A DNA stretch of 64,000 nt from Microbacterium sp. SORGH_AS_0969 (GTDB lineage: Bacteria; Actinomycetota; Actinomycetes; Actinomycetales; Microbacteriaceae): contig NZ_JAUTAG010000001.1 of assembly GCF_030818255.1 (NCBI RefSeq), positions 2,666,001 to 2,730,000 on the forward strand, written 5' to 3'. The notes under the pieces are model-generated. The model was not told the DNA's origin, made no database searches, and saw nothing but the letters and a program-made list of their open reading frames with translations. The stretch's first letter is position 1. Every line of letters starts with the position of its first letter. Of the stretch, positions 32,053 through 41,051 are shown piece after piece. A program made the position numbers and the translations under genes.

Positions 32053-35000
32053 GTGAGCGGTGCCGACGGAGACGTTCCCTCGTCGACCGTCGATCCGGGC
32101 GAGCTGCGACTGTCGGAGCCCGGCATCGTGGTCCGCCACGTCGCCGACCCCGAGCGCGATCGCATCCGCGCCGAGGCGGCCGCCCTGGGTGGCCGATCCA
32201 CGCTGCTGCGGTTCGACGACGCGCTCGACGCCGGCATCGATATCACGAAGGCTCACCCCGGGTCGCTGCCCCAGTTCATCACCGGTCGGGCGACGCTGCT
32301 CTCCAACCTCTTCCGCGACGAGGTGGCACTGCGCACCGCGCGACTGGCGGCCGAGCGCATCACGGCGAAGAACGTCGAGCTGCGCACCGCGCGCGGCCTC
32401 GAGCCCGTCCATCTCGCCGTGGGTCTCGCCGCGTGGAAGATCGGGGGAGTGGAGTGGTCCTCGCCCGTTCTGCTCCGGCCCCTCGCGATCCGTCGCCACA
32501 ACGGCGATTTCGAGCTGAAGCTGCACGGTGCTTTCGTGATGAACCCCGAGCTGGCCCGCGCATTCCGCAGCCACCTCGGTATCCACATCGACAGTGCCGC
32601 TCTCGCCGGCCTCGCCTACGACCAGGGCGTGTTCAAGCCGCAGCCGGTGATCGATCACATCCGTCGCCTGACCACGCACGTCCCGACGTTCGTGGTGCAC
32701 CCGCGCTTGGTCATCTCGTCGTTCGCCGACGTGGGCTCGGGCATGGCCCGCGACACGCAGCATCTCGACGACACGCTCCTGAACGCCCTCGCCGGGCACC
32801 CGGACGACCGTGCGCGGATCACCGTGCGCCGCGAGGACCCCGTCATCGTCAGCCCCGACGAGCGCCCGCCGGCGTCCGACACCCTCCTGCTCGACGCGGA
32901 CGCTGAGCAGGAACGCGTCCTCGCCCGAATCGCCGCAGGCCACTCGCTCGCCGTCCACACGCTCCCCGGCACCGGTGGTACCCAGACCGTGATCAACGCG
33001 GTGGGACAGCTGGTGCACGCCGGAAAGCGCGTCCTCGTCGTCAGCGCCCGCCGCTCCACGCTCGACGGCATCCGTCACCGCCTCGCCGGGGTCGGTCTCA
33101 CGGGGCTCGCGGTCTCGCCGAACCACGTGCGCCGCGACCTGATCCGCGCGATCGGCCGCAACGAGAAGGCCGAACAGCCCAAGGTCGCCGAGATCGACGA
33201 CGCGCTGCTCCGCCTGCGCACCGTCCTTCGCGACTACCGCTCGGCCGTGACGGAGCCGCACCTGGCGCTGGGGGTCTCGGCCCTCGACGTTCTGCGTGCG
33301 CTCACGGCTCTGGCATCCACCTCCCCGCCGCCGTCGACCGCCGCCCGCTTCGATCTGGCGACCATGGAACGACTCGCCGGGCGCCGCGATGCGGCCGCGC
33401 GGGCGCTGGCGATGGCCGCGCGTCTGGGCGAGTTCCGTTTCGGACCCGACGACTCCCCGTGGTACGGCGTGAGCTTCACGCGCACGGAAGACGCGAGAGC
33501 GGCGCACGACCTCGCCGGCAAGCTCCACACGAACGACGTACCGCGCCTCCTCGAGCGCGGATACGAGCTCATCGCGCAGACGCGCATGCGTCCGTTCCAG
33601 ACGGTGTCCGAGCTCGGCGCGTACCTGAAGCTCCTTCAGGGCATCCGCGAGTCGCTCGACCGCTTCAGCCCGAGCGTCTTCGAGCGCCCGCTCGGCGAAC
33701 TCATCGACGCCCACTCACCGCGTCGCGACGCGTCGCCGATGAGCGGCCCGAACCGCCGTCGCCTCAAGCGCCTGTCGAAGGAGTACGTGCGCCCCGGCGT
33801 CCACGTCACCGACATGTACGAAGCGCTCGTGCGGATCCAGCAGCAACGCACCGAGTGGCAGCGCGTCGTCGAGGCCGGCGTCACGCCCGAAGTGCCCCTG
33901 GGCCTCGCTGATGTGCACGTCGCCTGGCAGCGCGTCGACGCCCTGCTCGGCGAACTCGATCAGATCCTCGGCCGTCAGGGGTCGGAGCGCCTCGCGACCC
34001 TGCCGGTGCACGAGCTCGTGCGCACGCTCGCGGGTCTCGCCGCCGAGTCGACGTTCTTCGACAATCTCGTCGAACGTGCGCAGCTGCGCTCCGAGCTCGC
34101 CCGCCTCGGGCTCGAGCCGCTGCTGGTCGAGCTGTCGGTCCGCCACGTTCCCGAAGAGCGCGTGGGCAACGAACTCGAGTTCGCGTGGTGGCAGTCGGCG
34201 CTGGAGCACCTCTTGCGCACCGACCGCGCGCTGCTCGGCGCGAACACCGCCGTGGTCGATCGTCTCGAGCGCGACTTCCGTCTCGTCGACGAGGCGCACG
34301 CTGCCGCCGCGGGTCCGCTGCTGGCTGCCGAGCTGGCGAAGCAGTGGCGCATCGGCATCGTCGATCACCCCGACGAGGCCGCGGCGCTCAAGCGTTCTCT
34401 GAAGGACGGGTTGCACACGGCGACCGAGATCTCGGATGCCGCGCCGACCCTGCTGCGTACCCTCGCTCCCGTGTGGCTCGCTTCGCCGTACGAGGTTCCG
34501 GACGTGCCGACCGACCTCGCCTTCGACGTCGTCATCATCGCGGACGCCGCGGCCCTGTGCCTCGCCGAGGCCGCCCCTGCTCTGCGCCGTGCCCGCCAGG
34601 TCGTGCTCTTCGGTGACCCGGTGGTGCAGAAGCCCACCCCCTTCCGCGTGAGCGCGTCGATCACGCCGGCGCCCGACGAGGCGGACGACGTGCCTTTCGA
34701 CGAGGTCTCGGTCTTCGAGCGCATCGCCGAGCTCCTCCCCGTCGAGACGCTGACCCGCAGCTATCGCGCGGGCGGCGAAGATCTGGCGCAGCTCGTGAAC
34801 GACGCGTTCTACGGCGGCGAGATCGTCTCCCTCCCGTGGGCCGGCTCCTACCTCGGACGCGGCAGCCTCAGCGTCGACTACGTCGAGAACGGCGTGGGAG
34901 CCCCTCACCCGGTGAGCGGCGCCGTCGAGAGTCCGGATGCCGAGGTCGCCCGCGTCGTCAGCATCGTCATCGAGCACGCGGTCAACCGCGCGTCCGAATC

Positions 35001-35751
35001 GCTCATGGTCGTCACCGCGAGCCGCACCCACGCGGAGCGCGTGCGCGCCTCCGTCGAGGCGGCGCTCGCGGGCCGTTCCGACGTCGCGGCCTTCGTGTCT
35101 CGGGATGCCGCCGAGCCCTTCGCCGTGCTCACTCTCGAGGAGTCCGTGGCCGAGAGCCGCGACCGCGTGGTGTTCTCGCTCGGTTTCGGTCTCACCCGCC
35201 ACGGGCGTGTGCTGAGCGACTTCGGTGACCTGTCGACCCCCGACGGCGAACGCCTCTTGACGGTCGGCATGACCCGCGCGCGGCGCTCGATGGTCATCGT
35301 GTCGTCGATCCGCCCCTCGGCCTTCGACGACGGGCGCCTTGAGCACGGGGCCGCGACGCTCATGGGCATCCTCGGGTCGGTTGCGTCGCGCGGCCGCGAG
35401 AGCCGCCTCGAAGACCTCGCCGATCCGCTCACTCGCGCTTTGGCACGGGAGTTGCGCGCGCTCGGCGTCGAGGTCGACCTCGACTACCGGGGACTCCTCC
35501 CGCTCGTGGCCCGCCACGGAGGAAAGGCCGTCGTCGCCGAGAGCGACCCCGAGACCATCGGCGAGTCCCTGCGCGAGACGCTCCGGCTGCGTCCGCAGAT
35601 CCTGCGTCGTCTCGGTTGGCACTACGTGCGCGTGCACGCGTTCGATCTGTACAGCGACCCCGCGGGAGTGGCATCCCGGATCGCCGAACTGCTCGGCGTC
35701 GCACCCGACGACCCCGGGACGACCACCGAGCCCCTCGACCTGCCTGGTTGA
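32053..35751 (+). CDS. large superfamily-1 helicase-like protein with degenerate ATPase motifs
   Basis: A 1232-residue protein with the order of DNA2/NAM7-type helicases found in many actinobacteria. An N-terminal domain includes TARLAAERITAKNVELRTARGLEPVHLAVGLA. A Walker A-like loop at about 303-313 reads LPGTGGTQTVI, with Gln where Lys is required. A Walker B-like strand near 825-835 (VVIIADAAA) lacks the DE pair. LTRSYRAGG and LTVGMTRARRSMVIVSS correspond to helicase motifs IV-VI. The last ~90 residues (RRLGWHYVRVHAFDLYSDP) resemble the restriction-endonuclease-fold tail (MTES_1575/Vsr-like) of such helicases. The start is GTG 32053, five bases after GAGGAGG. The function is unknown. Confidence 0.78.
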   Translation: MSGADGDVPSSTVDPGELRLSEPGIVVRHVADPERDRIRAEAAALGGRSTLLRFDDALDAGIDITKAHPGSLPQFITGRATLLSNLFRDEVALRTARLAAERITAKNVELRTARGLEPVHLAVGLAAWKIGGVEWSSPVLLRPLAIRRHNGDFELKLHGAFVMNPELARAFRSHLGIHIDSAALAGLAYDQGVFKPQPVIDHIRRLTTHVPTFVVHPRLVISSFADVGSGMARDTQHLDDTLLNALAGHPDDRARITVRREDPVIVSPDERPPASDTLLLDADAEQERVLARIAAGHSLAVHTLPGTGGTQTVINAVGQLVHAGKRVLVVSARRSTLDGIRHRLAGVGLTGLAVSPNHVRRDLIRAIGRNEKAEQPKVAEIDDALLRLRTVLRDYRSAVTEPHLALGVSALDVLRALTALASTSPPPSTAARFDLATMERLAGRRDAAARALAMAARLGEFRFGPDDSPWYGVSFTRTEDARAAHDLAGKLHTNDVPRLLERGYELIAQTRMRPFQTVSELGAYLKLLQGIRESLDRFSPSVFERPLGELIDAHSPRRDASPMSGPNRRRLKRLSKEYVRPGVHVTDMYEALVRIQQQRTEWQRVVEAGVTPEVPLGLADVHVAWQRVDALLGELDQILGRQGSERLATLPVHELVRTLAGLAAESTFFDNLVERAQLRSELARLGLEPLLVELSVRHVPEERVGNELEFAWWQSALEHLLRTDRALLGANTAVVDRLERDFRLVDEAHAAAAGPLLAAELAKQWRIGIVDHPDEAAALKRSLKDGLHTATEISDAAPTLLRTLAPVWLASPYEVPDVPTDLAFDVVIIADAAALCLAEAAPALRRARQVVLFGDPVVQKPTPFRVSASITPAPDEADDVPFDEVSVFERIAELLPVETLTRSYRAGGEDLAQLVNDAFYGGEIVSLPWAGSYLGRGSLSVDYVENGVGAPHPVSGAVESPDAEVARVVSIVIEHAVNRASESLMVVTASRTHAERVRASVEAALAGRSDVAAFVSRDAAEPFAVLTLEESVAESRDRVVFSLGFGLTRHGRVLSDFGDLSTPDGERLLTVGMTRARRSMVIVSSIRPSAFDDGRLEHGAATLMGILGSVASRGRESRLEDLADPLTRALARELRALGVEVDLDYRGLLPLVARHGGKAVVAESDPETIGESLRETLRLRPQILRRLGWHYVRVHAFDLYSDPAGVASRIAELLGVAPDDPGTTTEPLDLPG

Positions 35752-35756
35752 GCGCG

Positions 35757-36014
35757 ATGAGCACGACCCCGGATGCCATGGGTACCGCGGGCGATCCGGA
35801 CCCGGAGCTCCCGCGCGACGACGCTGCATCGCACGAGGAACGTCAGCCGGTGATCCGGATCCGCGGCGCGCGCCGTGCGCGGCTGCTGCCCGCGCCGGGC
35901 ACGACGGCGGAACCCGCCCCCGCGGACGACCCGCACCGGGGTGGAGGGCCGGGGCCGGTGGCATCCGGTCCGAATGATGACCGCATGCTCCGCGACGTTC
36001 CCCCGCACTACTGA
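35757..36014 (+). CDS. short Pro/Arg-rich protein of unknown function
   Basis: An 85-residue protein (MSTTPDAMGTAGDPDPELPR), acidic at the start, then basic (IRIRGARRARLLPAPG), probably mostly disordered. It begins 5 bases after the helicase-like gene, so the two are likely co-transcribed and perhaps translationally coupled. No family is recognised. A strong terminator follows directly. Confidence 0.65.
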   Translation: MSTTPDAMGTAGDPDPELPRDDAASHEERQPVIRIRGARRARLLPAPGTTAEPAPADDPHRGGGPGPVASGPNDDRMLRDVPPHY

Positions 36015-36015
36015 C

Positions 36016-36051
36016 GAACGGGCCCGCGCTGACGCCAGCGCGAGCCCGTTC
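36016..36051. terminator. bidirectional hairpin terminator
   Basis: A long stem with outer arms GAACGGGC/GCCCGTTC and inner arms CGCGCTG/CAGCGCG around ACGC starts 2 bases after the upstream stop and ends 10 bases before the convergent mscL stop. It serves both genes. Confidence 0.8.
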
Positions 36052-36061
36052 ATCGAGGCGG

Positions 36062-36481
36062 TCAGGCCTTGTTCTGACGCTCCAGGAGGTCGCGGATCTG
36101 CACGAGGAGCTCCTGTTCGGTGGGAAGCTTGGGCTCTTCGGATGCCGCGTCGGTCACGCCGGCGCGGGCGGCGGCGCGCTCCTTCCAGCGGTTCATCGGG
36201 AAGACGAACACGAAGTACACGATCGCGGCGACCGCGAGGAAGTTGATGACGGCGACGAGGATCGACCCGAACTCGAATGTCGCGATGCCGCCGAAGATCG
36301 TCGGAACCGAGAGGTTGAGGTTCGTCAGATCACCGATCTGGAACACGAATCCGATGAGGGGATTGATGAAGCCCTGGACGATCGCGTTGACGATCGCCGT
36401 GAAGGCTGCACCGATGACGACGGCGACCGCGAGATCGATCACGTTGCCGCGGAGGATGAACTCTTTGAATCCCTTGATCAC
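36062..36481 (-). CDS. mscL: large-conductance mechanosensitive channel
   Basis: A 139-residue MscL that opens under membrane tension as an osmotic safety valve. The N-terminus VIKGFKEFILRGNVIDLAVAVVIGAAFT is the signature amphipathic helix plus TM1. TM2 is ILVAVINFLAVAAIVYFVFVFP. The C-terminal helical bundle ends QELLVQIRDLLER. Start is GTG 36481 after AGGAGACCAAC. Confidence 0.95.
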   Translation of the reverse strand: MIKGFKEFILRGNVIDLAVAVVIGAAFTAIVNAIVQGFINPLIGFVFQIGDLTNLNLSVPTIFGGIATFEFGSILVAVINFLAVAAIVYFVFVFPMNRWKERAAARAGVTDAASEEPKLPTEQELLVQIRDLLERQNKA

Positions 36482-36527
36482 GTTGGTCTCCTGGGGGGTC
36501 GAGGGTCTGCTGGCGAGGGGCGACGCG

Positions 36528-36827
36528 TCAGGACGACGACGAAGCCGTCGAAGTCGATGATGACGACGTCGACGACGATCCGCCACCGCTTGCGCCGGCC
36601 GAGCTCGACGACCCGCTCGACGACCCGCTGCTGGACGAGCTGCTCGACGAGCTCCGGGAGTCGGTGCGGTAGAAGCCCGACCCGTTGAACGTCACGCCGA
36701 TCGACCCGTACTGCTTGCGGAGGTCTCCGCCGCACTCGGGGCATTCGGTGAGGGCCGCGTCGGAGAACGACTGGACGGCGTCGAAACGGTGTCCGCACTG
36801 CTTGCAGGCATACGAGTAGGTGGGCAT
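36528..36827 (-). CDS. FmdB-family zinc-ribbon protein with Ser/Gly-rich tail
   Basis: A 99-residue protein. MPTYSYACKQCGHRFDAVQSF and LTECPECGG form the FmdB/CxxC_CxxC zinc ribbon (four Cys). The last ~40 residues are almost pure Ser with Gly, Ala and Thr. Such tails are common on FmdB proteins of actinobacteria. The role is unknown, with regulatory functions proposed. It starts 17 bases after the 5-formyl-THF cyclo-ligase gene, so the two form an operon with mscL possibly as third member. Confidence 0.88.
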   Translation of the reverse strand: MPTYSYACKQCGHRFDAVQSFSDAALTECPECGGDLRKQYGSIGVTFNGSGFYRTDSRSSSSSSSSSGSSSGSSSSAGASGGGSSSTSSSSTSTASSSS

Positions 36828-36844
36828 GGTGCTTCTTTCGGGTG

Positions 36845-37441
36845 TCAGGCGGGGGAGGCGGCGATGCGCACCGTGCGCGTCGGGGTCACGATGCCCGAGA
36901 CGGGCTGGTCGTGCACGTCGCGCGGAACGTCGTCGACGAATTCGGAGTCGAAGATGACGGCGTAGACGGGAGGGCACTTCTCCATCGAGCCGAGGGTCTT
37001 GTCGAAGTAGCCGCGGCCCCAGCCGAGGCGCATCCCTCGCCGGTCGACCGCCGCCGCGGGGATGACGAGCAGATCGACGTCGTTCACGGCGATCGGTCCG
37101 AGCACGTCGCCGACGGGTTCGGGGAGGCCGAACAGTCCCTCGGCGATGTCGGCGTCGGGCGTGGCGACCGCCCAATCGAGCAGCCCGTCTTCGCGCGTGA
37201 TCGGAAGAAGGACCCGGATGCCGCGCGCCACCGCACCGGCGACGAAGGCGTGCGTGCCGGGTTCGGTGGTCGTGGACAGAAAACACGAAATGCTGCGTGC
37301 GCCGAGCCTTTCGACCAGGGCGTCGAGCTGTTCTTTGACGCCGTCCTCGGCGATTTCGCGCGCGTGCGAAGAAATGATCTGGCGTCGTTCGCGAAGATCG
37401 GCGCGTAATGCGCGCTTGGCCTGCTCGATGCTGTCGGGCAT
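36845..37441 (-). CDS. 5-formyltetrahydrofolate cyclo-ligase
   Basis: A 198-residue enzyme of folate metabolism that uses ATP to turn 5-formyl-THF into 5,10-methenyl-THF. The signature MRLGWGRGYFDKTL (near residue 140) and the early KRALRADLRERRQ helix are clear. Starts at ATG 37441, divergent from galU with 56 bases between starts. Confidence 0.92.
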   Translation of the reverse strand: MPDSIEQAKRALRADLRERRQIISSHAREIAEDGVKEQLDALVERLGARSISCFLSTTTEPGTHAFVAGAVARGIRVLLPITREDGLLDWAVATPDADIAEGLFGLPEPVGDVLGPIAVNDVDLLVIPAAAVDRRGMRLGWGRGYFDKTLGSMEKCPPVYAVIFDSEFVDDVPRDVHDQPVSGIVTPTRTVRIAASPA

Positions 37442-37497
37442 GCAGTAAGTGTAAGTGCGCGTCCCGTCACGCCGCCGTCACAGGAGACCAGTAGGGT

Positions 37498-38394
37498 ATG
37501 CCCATGCCTCATAAGCCCTTCAAGGCCGTCATTCCGGCCGCAGGACTCGGTACGCGCTTCCTCCCGGCCACCAAGGCCATGCCGAAGGAGATGTTGCCGG
37601 TCGTCGACAAGCCGGCCATTCAGTACGTCGTCGAAGAGGCCACCGGTGCCGGCATCGACGATGTCCTGATCATCATCGGCCGCAACAAGAACAACATCGC
37701 CAATCACTTCGACTCGATGCCCGAGCTCGAGGCGAAGCTCCGCGAAAAGGGCGACAGCGACAAGCTCGCCAAGGTCGAGCACTCCTCCGACCTCGCCGAC
37801 GTGCACATGGTGCGCCAGGGCGAGCCCAAGGGCCTCGGTCACGCCGTTCTCCGCGCGCGCAGCCACGTCGGCGACCACCCCTTCGCGGTTCTCCTCGGCG
37901 ACGACCTCATCGACGAGCGCGACCCGCTGCTCACGACGATGATGGAGCAGTACGACAAGCGCAACGCGACCGTCATCGCTCTGATGGAGGTCGACCCCGA
38001 GCACATCCACCTCTACGGCGTCGCCGCGGTCGAGCCCACCGAAGAGGACGGTGTGGTCAAGGTCACCCAGCTCGTCGAGAAGCCGAAGGCCGAGGACGCT
38101 CCCTCCAACCTGGCCATCATCGGCCGCTACGTGCTCGGACCCGACGTGTTCGGCATCCTGGAGCACACCGAACCCGGCAAGGGTGGCGAGATCCAGCTGA
38201 CCGACGCGCTCGAAGAGCTCGCCAACGGCGGTGGCGACGGTGGGGGCGTGTACGGCGTGGTGTTCCGCGGCCGTCGCTACGACACCGGCGACCGCGTCGA
38301 CTACATCAAGGCGATCGTCCAGCTCGCCGCGGACCGCGACGACCTGGGCCCGGCGCTGCGTCCGTGGTTCAAGGAGTTCGCGGCGGGTCTCTGA
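37498..38394 (+). CDS. galU: UTP-glucose-1-phosphate uridylyltransferase
   Basis: A 298-residue nucleotidyltransferase making UDP-glucose. The N-terminal signature AVIPAAGLGTRFLPATKAMPKEMLPVVDKP is exact for GalU, followed by GLGHAVLRARSHVGDHPFAVLLGDDLI and FRGRRYDTGDRVDYIKA. Two start codons are possible: ATG 37498 or ATG 37504, the latter having AGGG at 7-base spacing. The GNAT gene begins 5 bases after its stop. Confidence 0.95.
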   Translation: MPMPHKPFKAVIPAAGLGTRFLPATKAMPKEMLPVVDKPAIQYVVEEATGAGIDDVLIIIGRNKNNIANHFDSMPELEAKLREKGDSDKLAKVEHSSDLADVHMVRQGEPKGLGHAVLRARSHVGDHPFAVLLGDDLIDERDPLLTTMMEQYDKRNATVIALMEVDPEHIHLYGVAAVEPTEEDGVVKVTQLVEKPKAEDAPSNLAIIGRYVLGPDVFGILEHTEPGKGGEIQLTDALEELANGGGDGGGVYGVVFRGRRYDTGDRVDYIKAIVQLAADRDDLGPALRPWFKEFAAGL

Positions 38395-38398
38395 CCCC

Positions 38399-39022
38399 AT
38401 GGATCTCTCCGTCCCACGACGGCACGGCGAGGTGTCGATCCGTCTCATCCGCAACCGCGATGCGCGCGTCCTTCAGCAGCAGCTGATCGACAACCGCTCG
38501 TGGTTGCGGCCGTGGGAGGCCACGAGCCCCGATGGTCCGGTGTCGTTCGACATGCGCCTCGGAATCCGGCGTCTCCTGCAGCAGTACCGCGACGGCGTCG
38601 GCGTTCCCTTCGTCATGGAGTGGGACGACGAGGTCGCCGGTCAGCTGAACGTGTGGGGCGTCTCGCGGGGCTCGCTCGCCTCGGCGACCATCGGGTACTG
38701 GGTGGCCGAGGCCTATGCGGGGCGCAACATCACCACGATCAGCGTCGCGATGGCCACTGACATCTGCTTCACCTCGCTGAACCTGCACCGCGTCGAGATC
38801 TGCATCCGTCCCGAGAATCACGCGAGCTTGCGGGTCGTCGAGAAGCTCGGCTTCCGGTACGAGGGGCTGCGCCGTCGATACATCCACATCGACGGTGACT
38901 GGCGTGACCACTACGCCTTCGCTCTCGTGCGCGAGGAGGTCCCGCACGGCGTGCTCGACCGCTACGAGCGCGGCCAGGTGCCGCCGGACGCCGCTCGCGT
39001 CCCGCCCGCCGACCGGCTCTAG
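38399..39022 (+). CDS. GNAT-family acetyltransferase (RimJ/RimL type)
   Basis: A 207-residue protein. The acetyl-CoA binding region is GYWVAEAYAGRNITTISVAMATDICF, and HRVEICIRPENHASLRVVEKLGFRYEGLRRRYIHIDGDWRDHYAFAL is typical of ribosomal-protein N-acetyltransferases (RimJ). The substrate is not determinable. It is probably co-transcribed with galU (5-base gap). Confidence 0.9.
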   Translation: MDLSVPRRHGEVSIRLIRNRDARVLQQQLIDNRSWLRPWEATSPDGPVSFDMRLGIRRLLQQYRDGVGVPFVMEWDDEVAGQLNVWGVSRGSLASATIGYWVAEAYAGRNITTISVAMATDICFTSLNLHRVEICIRPENHASLRVVEKLGFRYEGLRRRYIHIDGDWRDHYAFALVREEVPHGVLDRYERGQVPPDAARVPPADRL

Positions 39023-39067
39023 TCTTTCGGTCGCTCCCGACCACTCGCGCCCGCGCCCGCGTGGCGA

Positions 39068-39128
39068 GACTGCATCGCGCTGACATTCCCACTGCAGGCT
39101 GCAATGGAGATGTCAGCTGGATGCAGTC
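39068..39128. repeat. 61-base near-perfect palindrome (long hairpin) between the GNAT and membrane-protein genes
   Basis: Outer arms GACTGCAT/ATGCAGTC (39068-39075, 39121-39128), then CTGACAT/ATGTCAG, then CATTCCCACTGCA against TGCAATGGAGATG around a GGC loop. About 29 bases per arm pair with few mismatches. No T-run follows, so it is more likely a dispersed palindromic element or RNA structure than a plain terminator. The rest of the 192-base gap shows nothing else clear. Confidence 0.85.
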
Positions 39129-39214
39129 TGGGCTGGTCAGGGGAGATCGCGCGGTCAGCGACGACACGCGCGGGGATGCCGAGCTGTGACCGTCCCGTGA
39201 CCTACCGTGTTCAC

Positions 39215-40264
39215 ATGGGTGGACAGGTTCTCGGTGGCGGGGTGATCGTCTTCGTCGCGGTCGCGCTGTGGCTCGTCTATCTTCTGCCGTCATGGCAGAG
39301 CCGACACCGGTTCACCTCGGCCGAGCGCAACGCCGTCCGCCTCAACCAGGCGCTCCGCGTACTCGCCGAGACGGCGGAGACGCCCCGTGAGGTCCACCTC
39401 GAGCTCACCGCGCGGACGGCGCACCAGCAGCAGAAGATCGCGCGTCAGGTGCAGGCCAAGAAGGCCGAGATCGAGCTCGCCGAGGCGAAGGCCCGACTCG
39501 AGGTCGCCCGCCTCGAGAACGCCCGCGACCGTGATCTCGTGAAAGAGCAGCGCGCTGCCGCCCTCGAACTCGCGCGGGCGGAACGCGCCGCCGCCGTGCA
39601 CGTCGCTCGTGCCGAGCGCGCCGCGGCTCTCGAGAAGGCCCGTGCCGAACGCGAGGTGGCCATCGAGCGGGCCCGCGCCGAGCGCGCCGCGGCGGTTGCC
39701 CACCCCGAAGCGCGTCGTGCCAAGGCTCGTCGCCGCTTCCGTCTCGGCACCTCCGTCTTCGCGCTCGCGGGCGTGATCGCGGCCGTTGCCGGAACCGTGA
39801 TGGCCGTCGCCGGTGGGGGACCTGTTCTCCTCATCGCGGGTTCGACCGGGGTCGTGGCATCCGTTCTCCTTCTCCGTCGTCTCGCGGTCGTGGCCTCTCG
39901 CGGCGTCGCTCGCCCGGCGGTCGTCGCCGAGGAGCGCGTGGCAGCGGTGGTGCAGGACTTCGCTCCGGCGGCTCCTGCTCCGCGTCAGACCTGGACGCCG
40001 CGCGAGCTCCCGCGGCCGCTCGTCGCCTCGGCCGGCTCGCGCGCTGCGGCTGTCGTCGACGAACAGCTCGCCCGCGAGGCCCTGCGTGCCGCCGCCCGCG
40101 AAGAGGCCGCCCGCGAGATCGCCGCTGCCCAGGCTCCGACCCCGATCGAGACCGCGCGTCCGGCGGCTGCTCCCTCGCCGTACGCGGCGATGGGATACGT
40201 CGACGACACCGAGATCGAGGACCACGTTCGCCGACTGCTCGAGCGTCGCGCGTCGGGTCAGTGA
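39215..40264 (+). CDS. membrane protein with long coiled coil, unknown function
   Basis: A 349-residue protein. One N-terminal membrane segment (GGGVIVFVAVALWLVYLLPSW), then about 110 residues of charged Ala/Glu/Arg heptads (LARAERAAAVHVARAERAA) that should form a coiled coil. Two membrane segments follow near residues 170-215 (FALAGVIAAVAGTVMAVAG and VLLIAGSTGVVASVLLL), then an Ala/Pro-rich tail ending YVDDTEIEDHVRRLLERR. Homologues in actinobacteria are often called large exoproteins; no function is known. The start chosen is ATG 39215; upstream in-frame codons cross the palindrome and are unlikely to be coding. Confidence 0.78.
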   Translation: MGGQVLGGGVIVFVAVALWLVYLLPSWQSRHRFTSAERNAVRLNQALRVLAETAETPREVHLELTARTAHQQQKIARQVQAKKAEIELAEAKARLEVARLENARDRDLVKEQRAAALELARAERAAAVHVARAERAAALEKARAEREVAIERARAERAAAVAHPEARRAKARRRFRLGTSVFALAGVIAAVAGTVMAVAGGGPVLLIAGSTGVVASVLLLRRLAVVASRGVARPAVVAEERVAAVVQDFAPAAPAPRQTWTPRELPRPLVASAGSRAAAVVDEQLAREALRAAAREEAAREIAAAQAPTPIETARPAAAPSPYAAMGYVDDTEIEDHVRRLLERRASGQ

Positions 40265-40356
40265 CAGGCCGCATGCCGCCCTCGGCATGACGCGCCCGGG
40301 CGGTCGGCTCCGCGCGGGCGTCGGGCTCGCGGCGTGATAGTGTTGTGGAGTTGTCC

Positions 40357-40432
40357 GGGCCTGTGGCGCAGTTGGTAGCGCGCCTCGTTCGCATCGAGGA
40401 GGTCAGGGGTTCGAATCCCCTCAGGTCCACCA
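40357..40432 (+). tRNA. tRNA-Ala (anticodon CGC)
   Basis: A full cloverleaf with encoded CCA (40430-40432). Acceptor GGGCCTG pairs with CAGGTCC, the anticodon stem CCTCG/CGAGG encloses loop TTCGCAT (anticodon CGC for GCG), and the T arm is AGGGG TTCGAAT CCCCT. A GATAGTGT -10-like element lies about 20 bases upstream. Confidence 0.96.
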
Positions 40433-40446
40433 GATAGCCAAGAAGA

Positions 40447-40471
40447 ACCCCGCTCCGGCGGGGGTCTTTCT
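40447..40471 (+). terminator. intrinsic terminator of tRNA-Ala
   Basis: Stem CCCCGC/GCGGGG with loop TCCG, followed by GTCTTTCTC, 15 bases after the tRNA. Confidence 0.75.
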
Positions 40472-40505
40472 CGTTGCGAGGAACGCGGCTGCCGGCCTTC
40501 GTGTC

Positions 40506-40940
40506 TCAGGCTCTGTTGCCTTCCGCCCACCCACCCGGCGCCGCGATGTTGAACATCCACGCCACGCCCCACGGGTCGATGATCTCGCCGTAGAGGTCGC
40601 CCCAGACCTGCTTCTCGAGCGGCTGGGTGACCTGGGCGCCGCGCTCGACGAAGCGGTCGTAAAAGCCCCGGACACGGTCCGTCTCGTCGCTCATGAAAGC
40701 GGCGTGCACGCGGCTCTTGCCCCATCCCTCGGCGGGTTCCTCGAAGCCGTCGGCGCCCATGATCGTGAAGCCGTCGGCCGAGAGCTCGGAGTGCATGACT
40801 CCGTCGGCCGGAGCGTCGGGGATGCCGAAGTCGGAGAACGTGTGAATCGACAGCTCGCCGCCAAACACCGACTGGTAGAAGGTCATCGCCTCGCGGGCGG
40901 CACCGGCGAACGAGACGTAGACAACGAGGGAGGTCGACAT
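40506..40940 (-). CDS. VOC-family (PhnB-like glyoxalase-fold) protein
   Basis: A 144-residue protein with the PhnB/3-demethylubiquinone-like VOC layout: VYVSFAGAAREAMTFYQSVFGGELSIHTFSDFG, HSELSADGFTIMGAD, VTQPLEKQVWGDLYGEIIDPWGVAWMFNI. VOC proteins bind metal or small ligands; the specific role is unknown. GAGAGAAGGATGCC precedes ATG 40940. Confidence 0.88.
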   Translation of the reverse strand: MSTSLVVYVSFAGAAREAMTFYQSVFGGELSIHTFSDFGIPDAPADGVMHSELSADGFTIMGADGFEEPAEGWGKSRVHAAFMSDETDRVRGFYDRFVERGAQVTQPLEKQVWGDLYGEIIDPWGVAWMFNIAAPGGWAEGNRA

Positions 40941-41051
40941 CGAGGCATCCTTCTCTCTGGGTATTTGCCCTCACGATAGACCGGCCACGTTCGCCGCGGG
41001 AAGACCCGGATATGCTCGGGAAAAGCCCGCTCACCCTCCGAGGGAGAAGCC

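Noticed and set aside
33715..35964. 749-codon open frame on the minus strand over the helicase-like gene
   Set aside because: Antisense shadow with no ribosome site or domain; the plus strand has strong helicase-family similarity.
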